From positions 122,055 to 186,054 of the forward strand of contig NMRB01000933.1 in NCBI GenBank assembly GCA_002633025.1: a DNA stretch of 64,000 bases. The letters run 5' to 3'. The position numbers were made by a program, and so were the translations under genes. The first letter of the stretch is position 1; each line of letters begins with the position of its first letter. Below, one piece after another: positions 61,918 through 64,000 of this stretch. Under the pieces are notes generated by a model. The model worked only from the letters and a program-made list of their open reading frames with translations. It ran no database searches and was not told where the DNA came from. This DNA is from Notospermus geniculatus (Eukaryota > Nemertea > Pilidiophora > Heteronemertea > Lineidae).

Positions 61918-62560
61918 ACGGGTTTTGTAACGTTCATTCCACCTGTATATAACGACGTAGTGCTTCCGTTTGTTTCGCAGGACACCATGCACCGCCACGA
62001 TGTCCATTGTTTTGAACACGACTCCAAAATAAGAACTCCTCATCCGTTCACGAGTAAATGATATCATTGCTAACCTTTCCTTGACATATAACGTGGATGC
62101 CCCGTTCCCACGTCTTGAACATAACCTGACAAGCACCGTGTACCACGTTTTGCTGTAAAAACACCTCAGGTCCACAAAAAGTAGCATTTCATCTTGGCGA
62201 TCCATGGTTTTCTGTCCAAAAACATTATATAGCTTGTGGGGCTTAGAGGAACATGGAGTTTTGGTTATCAAAATCCGTGTTTTCACTTTTGTAATCAAAT
62301 TTATTGCTACAATTGAATCGCCTTTTTTTCTGAGGTGTTCGATATACAGGAAATTCATCCCAAATACAAGACAAAAACGTCGGTTGTTACTAATCTTATT
62401 GGTTGTAAGGTACTTGATACTAAACGCAGGATACGTTTGAGGGTAATAGAAACATGTGTGAAATATCACTTTAGTAGATTTGTTTCTATAAGTCTTCTTT
62501 GGCAGGGTGTGAATCAGGAACATGTTTTCACTTGCAGCGCGAACAATGAGCTTACGCCTT
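61615..62560 (-). CDS. Unknown protein family, minus-strand member (large exon)
   Basis: An open frame on the minus strand of 302 residues from Met at 62523, and open further up to about 62560, where it reads RRKLIVRAASEN. That start lines up with RKIPIIPP and RKVPVIPP of 25797 and 27756. Further matches in order: FYYPQTYPAFSIKYL with HYIEYPVPRRRCLVYTPVY; AINLITK followed by a P and C turn; SFTRERMRSSYFGVVFKTMDIVAV with the SFADFHFFF...D block. It has the same beta-rich look and one sequon (NKS). Identity with the others is low, so this is an older paralogue. The acceptor and first exon are not resolved. Function unknown. Confidence 0.5.
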
Positions 62561-62782
62561 GAAAAAAACGTGTAACTCCCTTCCAGGACATATCCACCGA
62601 TGTTTTTCCTCTGAAATGTTATGAATAATAAGTGTGGCAGATAAAGATTTCATTTTCCGTTTTCTGTAGTTTTACGGCATCTTTGATTATGCAGGTGTCG
62701 ACTTCGTCATCATGGTCATTGCAGTAGCTCGATGATGTGGCCGAGTCCGTAGCCTCGTCTCCCTGGCATTAACCCCGGGGCA

Positions 62783-63328
62783 TTAACGATGTTATTTTCC
62801 ACGGGCGTGGGAAACGTAAAGGCATAAAAATATTATGCAAATTTGACTTGCCCGATCCACAACTGCCTTGTATGATACACTGTGGCCACTAATTAAGCAA
62901 TTGCTTATTAGTTATTTCAATTTTGAAAAATCGGGCCATGAACGACCATAGACCTCGCCATGCTGCATCCATCACTACCTAAAATACGGTCATTTGGAGC
63001 CGGCTGTACCCGTTATCGCCTCTGAAAAACTTCATCTGGGCCTTGCATTGTTCATGAATAAAGTTACATAATCAGTTAATAATTGTGCAGTTTTTCAATT
63101 CGGAGATCTGCAACAATACATAAAGTCACAAATTTCGTTGGCAAAGTAAACTACGGTCATAACACATTCGTGCAATTAAATTTCAAAACGGACCTCAATT
63201 GGATGCGTTTACTAACTCCACCGCCACCTTAACGATGTTATTTTCCACGGGCATGGGAAACGTAAAGGCATAAAAATATTATGCAAATTTGACTTGCCCG
63301 ATCCACAACTGCCTTGTATGATACACTG
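62783..63328. repeat. Direct repeat pair, about 100 bp, 446 bp apart
   Basis: 62783-62882 and 63229-63328 are almost identical, including GGGAAACGTAAAGGCATAAA and GATCCACAACTGCCTTGTAT. The sequence between them has no recognised gene. Confidence 0.7.
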
Positions 63329-63579
63329 GATTCCGCTCGGTCATCATACACGTGTAAGCTGTACTTCCACTTATCCCAAACCCACCAAAACCCCAGGGCC
63401 GAAAGAATCGGAACGCTATCTATGGCGCTATCAATGCCTACCGGAGGTACAGGCCAAATGCCAATTACGTTGATATAGGCACTATCCCCGAATAGAAATT
63501 CCGGTAGCCACTGGCGTTGATAGGAAAACCGAATAGAAACTTAATGACGTCACAGATAGGCGTTGGTAAGCTGTTTTAG

Positions 63580-63700
63580 TAGGGAGGTTTCGCAAGCGCC
63601 CGGTTAGGCCATACGACCACGTTCATCTATTGTTTGGGTATACCCACACAATAGATAAACGTCTTCGTAGGGCCTAACGGGCGCTTGCGAAACCTCCCTA
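63580..63700. mobile_element. TAGGGAG hairpin MITE, family A copy 3 (121 bp)
   Basis: The ends are TAGGGAGGTTTCGCAAGCGC and its inverse. It is very similar to 966-1087 over the whole length. Arms are about 55 nt. Confidence 0.85.
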
Positions 63701-64000
63701 CTTTTGGCGGTCCCGACCTCTTTTAGCGCGCTGTTATTGTGTCCGTTGACCACTTCCAAGCAGTATGTGGTATGTTGAAGGTGATGTGGCGATGGGCGTC
63801 GTTGAGAGTGGGTACAGAATGGGTACGTTTAGAAACCGCTGCAATCCCTACGAGGAATAGATACCGATGAAGTCTTTTTCAGCCGATATCGATTCCCCAA
63901 ACCTATACTTTTGGTGGAATGTTGGCCGTCAACGTCGCATTATGACGGCTAAACAGCCTCATGATAAGTCGTTTTTCGGCCTGCGAATAATCAACAGCAC
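63701..64000. other. Nothing recognised
   Basis: No frame, repeat or element with clear ends is seen to the window edge. Confidence 0.4.

Noticed and set aside
1-64000. CRISPR arrays, bacterial operons or riboswitches
   Set aside because: Introns, LINE, SINE-like and metazoan domains show a eukaryotic genome; the repeats are dispersed or palindromic, not spacer arrays.

Overview
The window looks like a piece of a metazoan nuclear genome, most probably a marine invertebrate. Genes are split by GT-AG introns, the protein families are animal ones (a LicD-domain type II membrane protein; PAN-like and fibronectin type II exons), an APE/RT LINE is present, and most of the DNA is short palindromic or terminal-inverted-repeat (TIR) elements. 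I cannot name the species from sequence alone; a deuterostome such as a lancelet, hemichordate or echinoderm, or a lophotrochozoan, would all fit.

Layout. About 0.17-14.4 kb holds two tandem, apparently intact two-exon LicD-domain genes (1833-4166 and 9636-14353). They lie in a segmental duplication whose second copy has grown from about 4.1 to 7.0 kb through at least six insertions, so each copy shows the empty sites of the other. From 14.4 to 22.7 kb there are foldback elements, dispersed repeats, a tRNA-derived SINE, a LINE fragment and one orphan PAN-like exon. From 22.7 to 28.8 kb there are three members of an unrecognised gene family in a row: a pseudogene (23.3-24.7 kb), an intact exon (25797-26837) and a diverged intact exon (27756-28757). 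A fourth member, with a truncated duplicate of its 3' end, lies on the minus strand at 61.0-62.6 kb. From 29.5 to 35.9 kb there is a degraded CR1/L2-like LINE that carries two nested insertions. From 36 to 43 kb there are tandem repeats, tRNA-like repeat arrays and elements with a terminal hairpin.

From 43.0 to 54.0 kb there is a gene assembled from small phase 1-1 exons: signal peptide, 30-nt microexon, PAN-like, 12-nt microexon, PAN-like, 21-nt microexon, Cys-rich exon, FN2, 90-nt linker and a VWC-like exon. I could not find its last exon. Its introns and the 54-58 kb region are packed with nested TTAA-, TAA- and TA-inserting elements. The remainder, 58-64 kb, is mostly sparse apart from the minus-strand gene.

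The clearest unusual features are the four-member family of unknown function, the different hairpins occupying one TA site exactly 8 bp before the start codon of each LicD gene, palindromes with divergent tRNA-like heads in their arms, and nested transposons whose empty sites can be read inside this same window. All functions are inferred from visible motifs; no database search was made.
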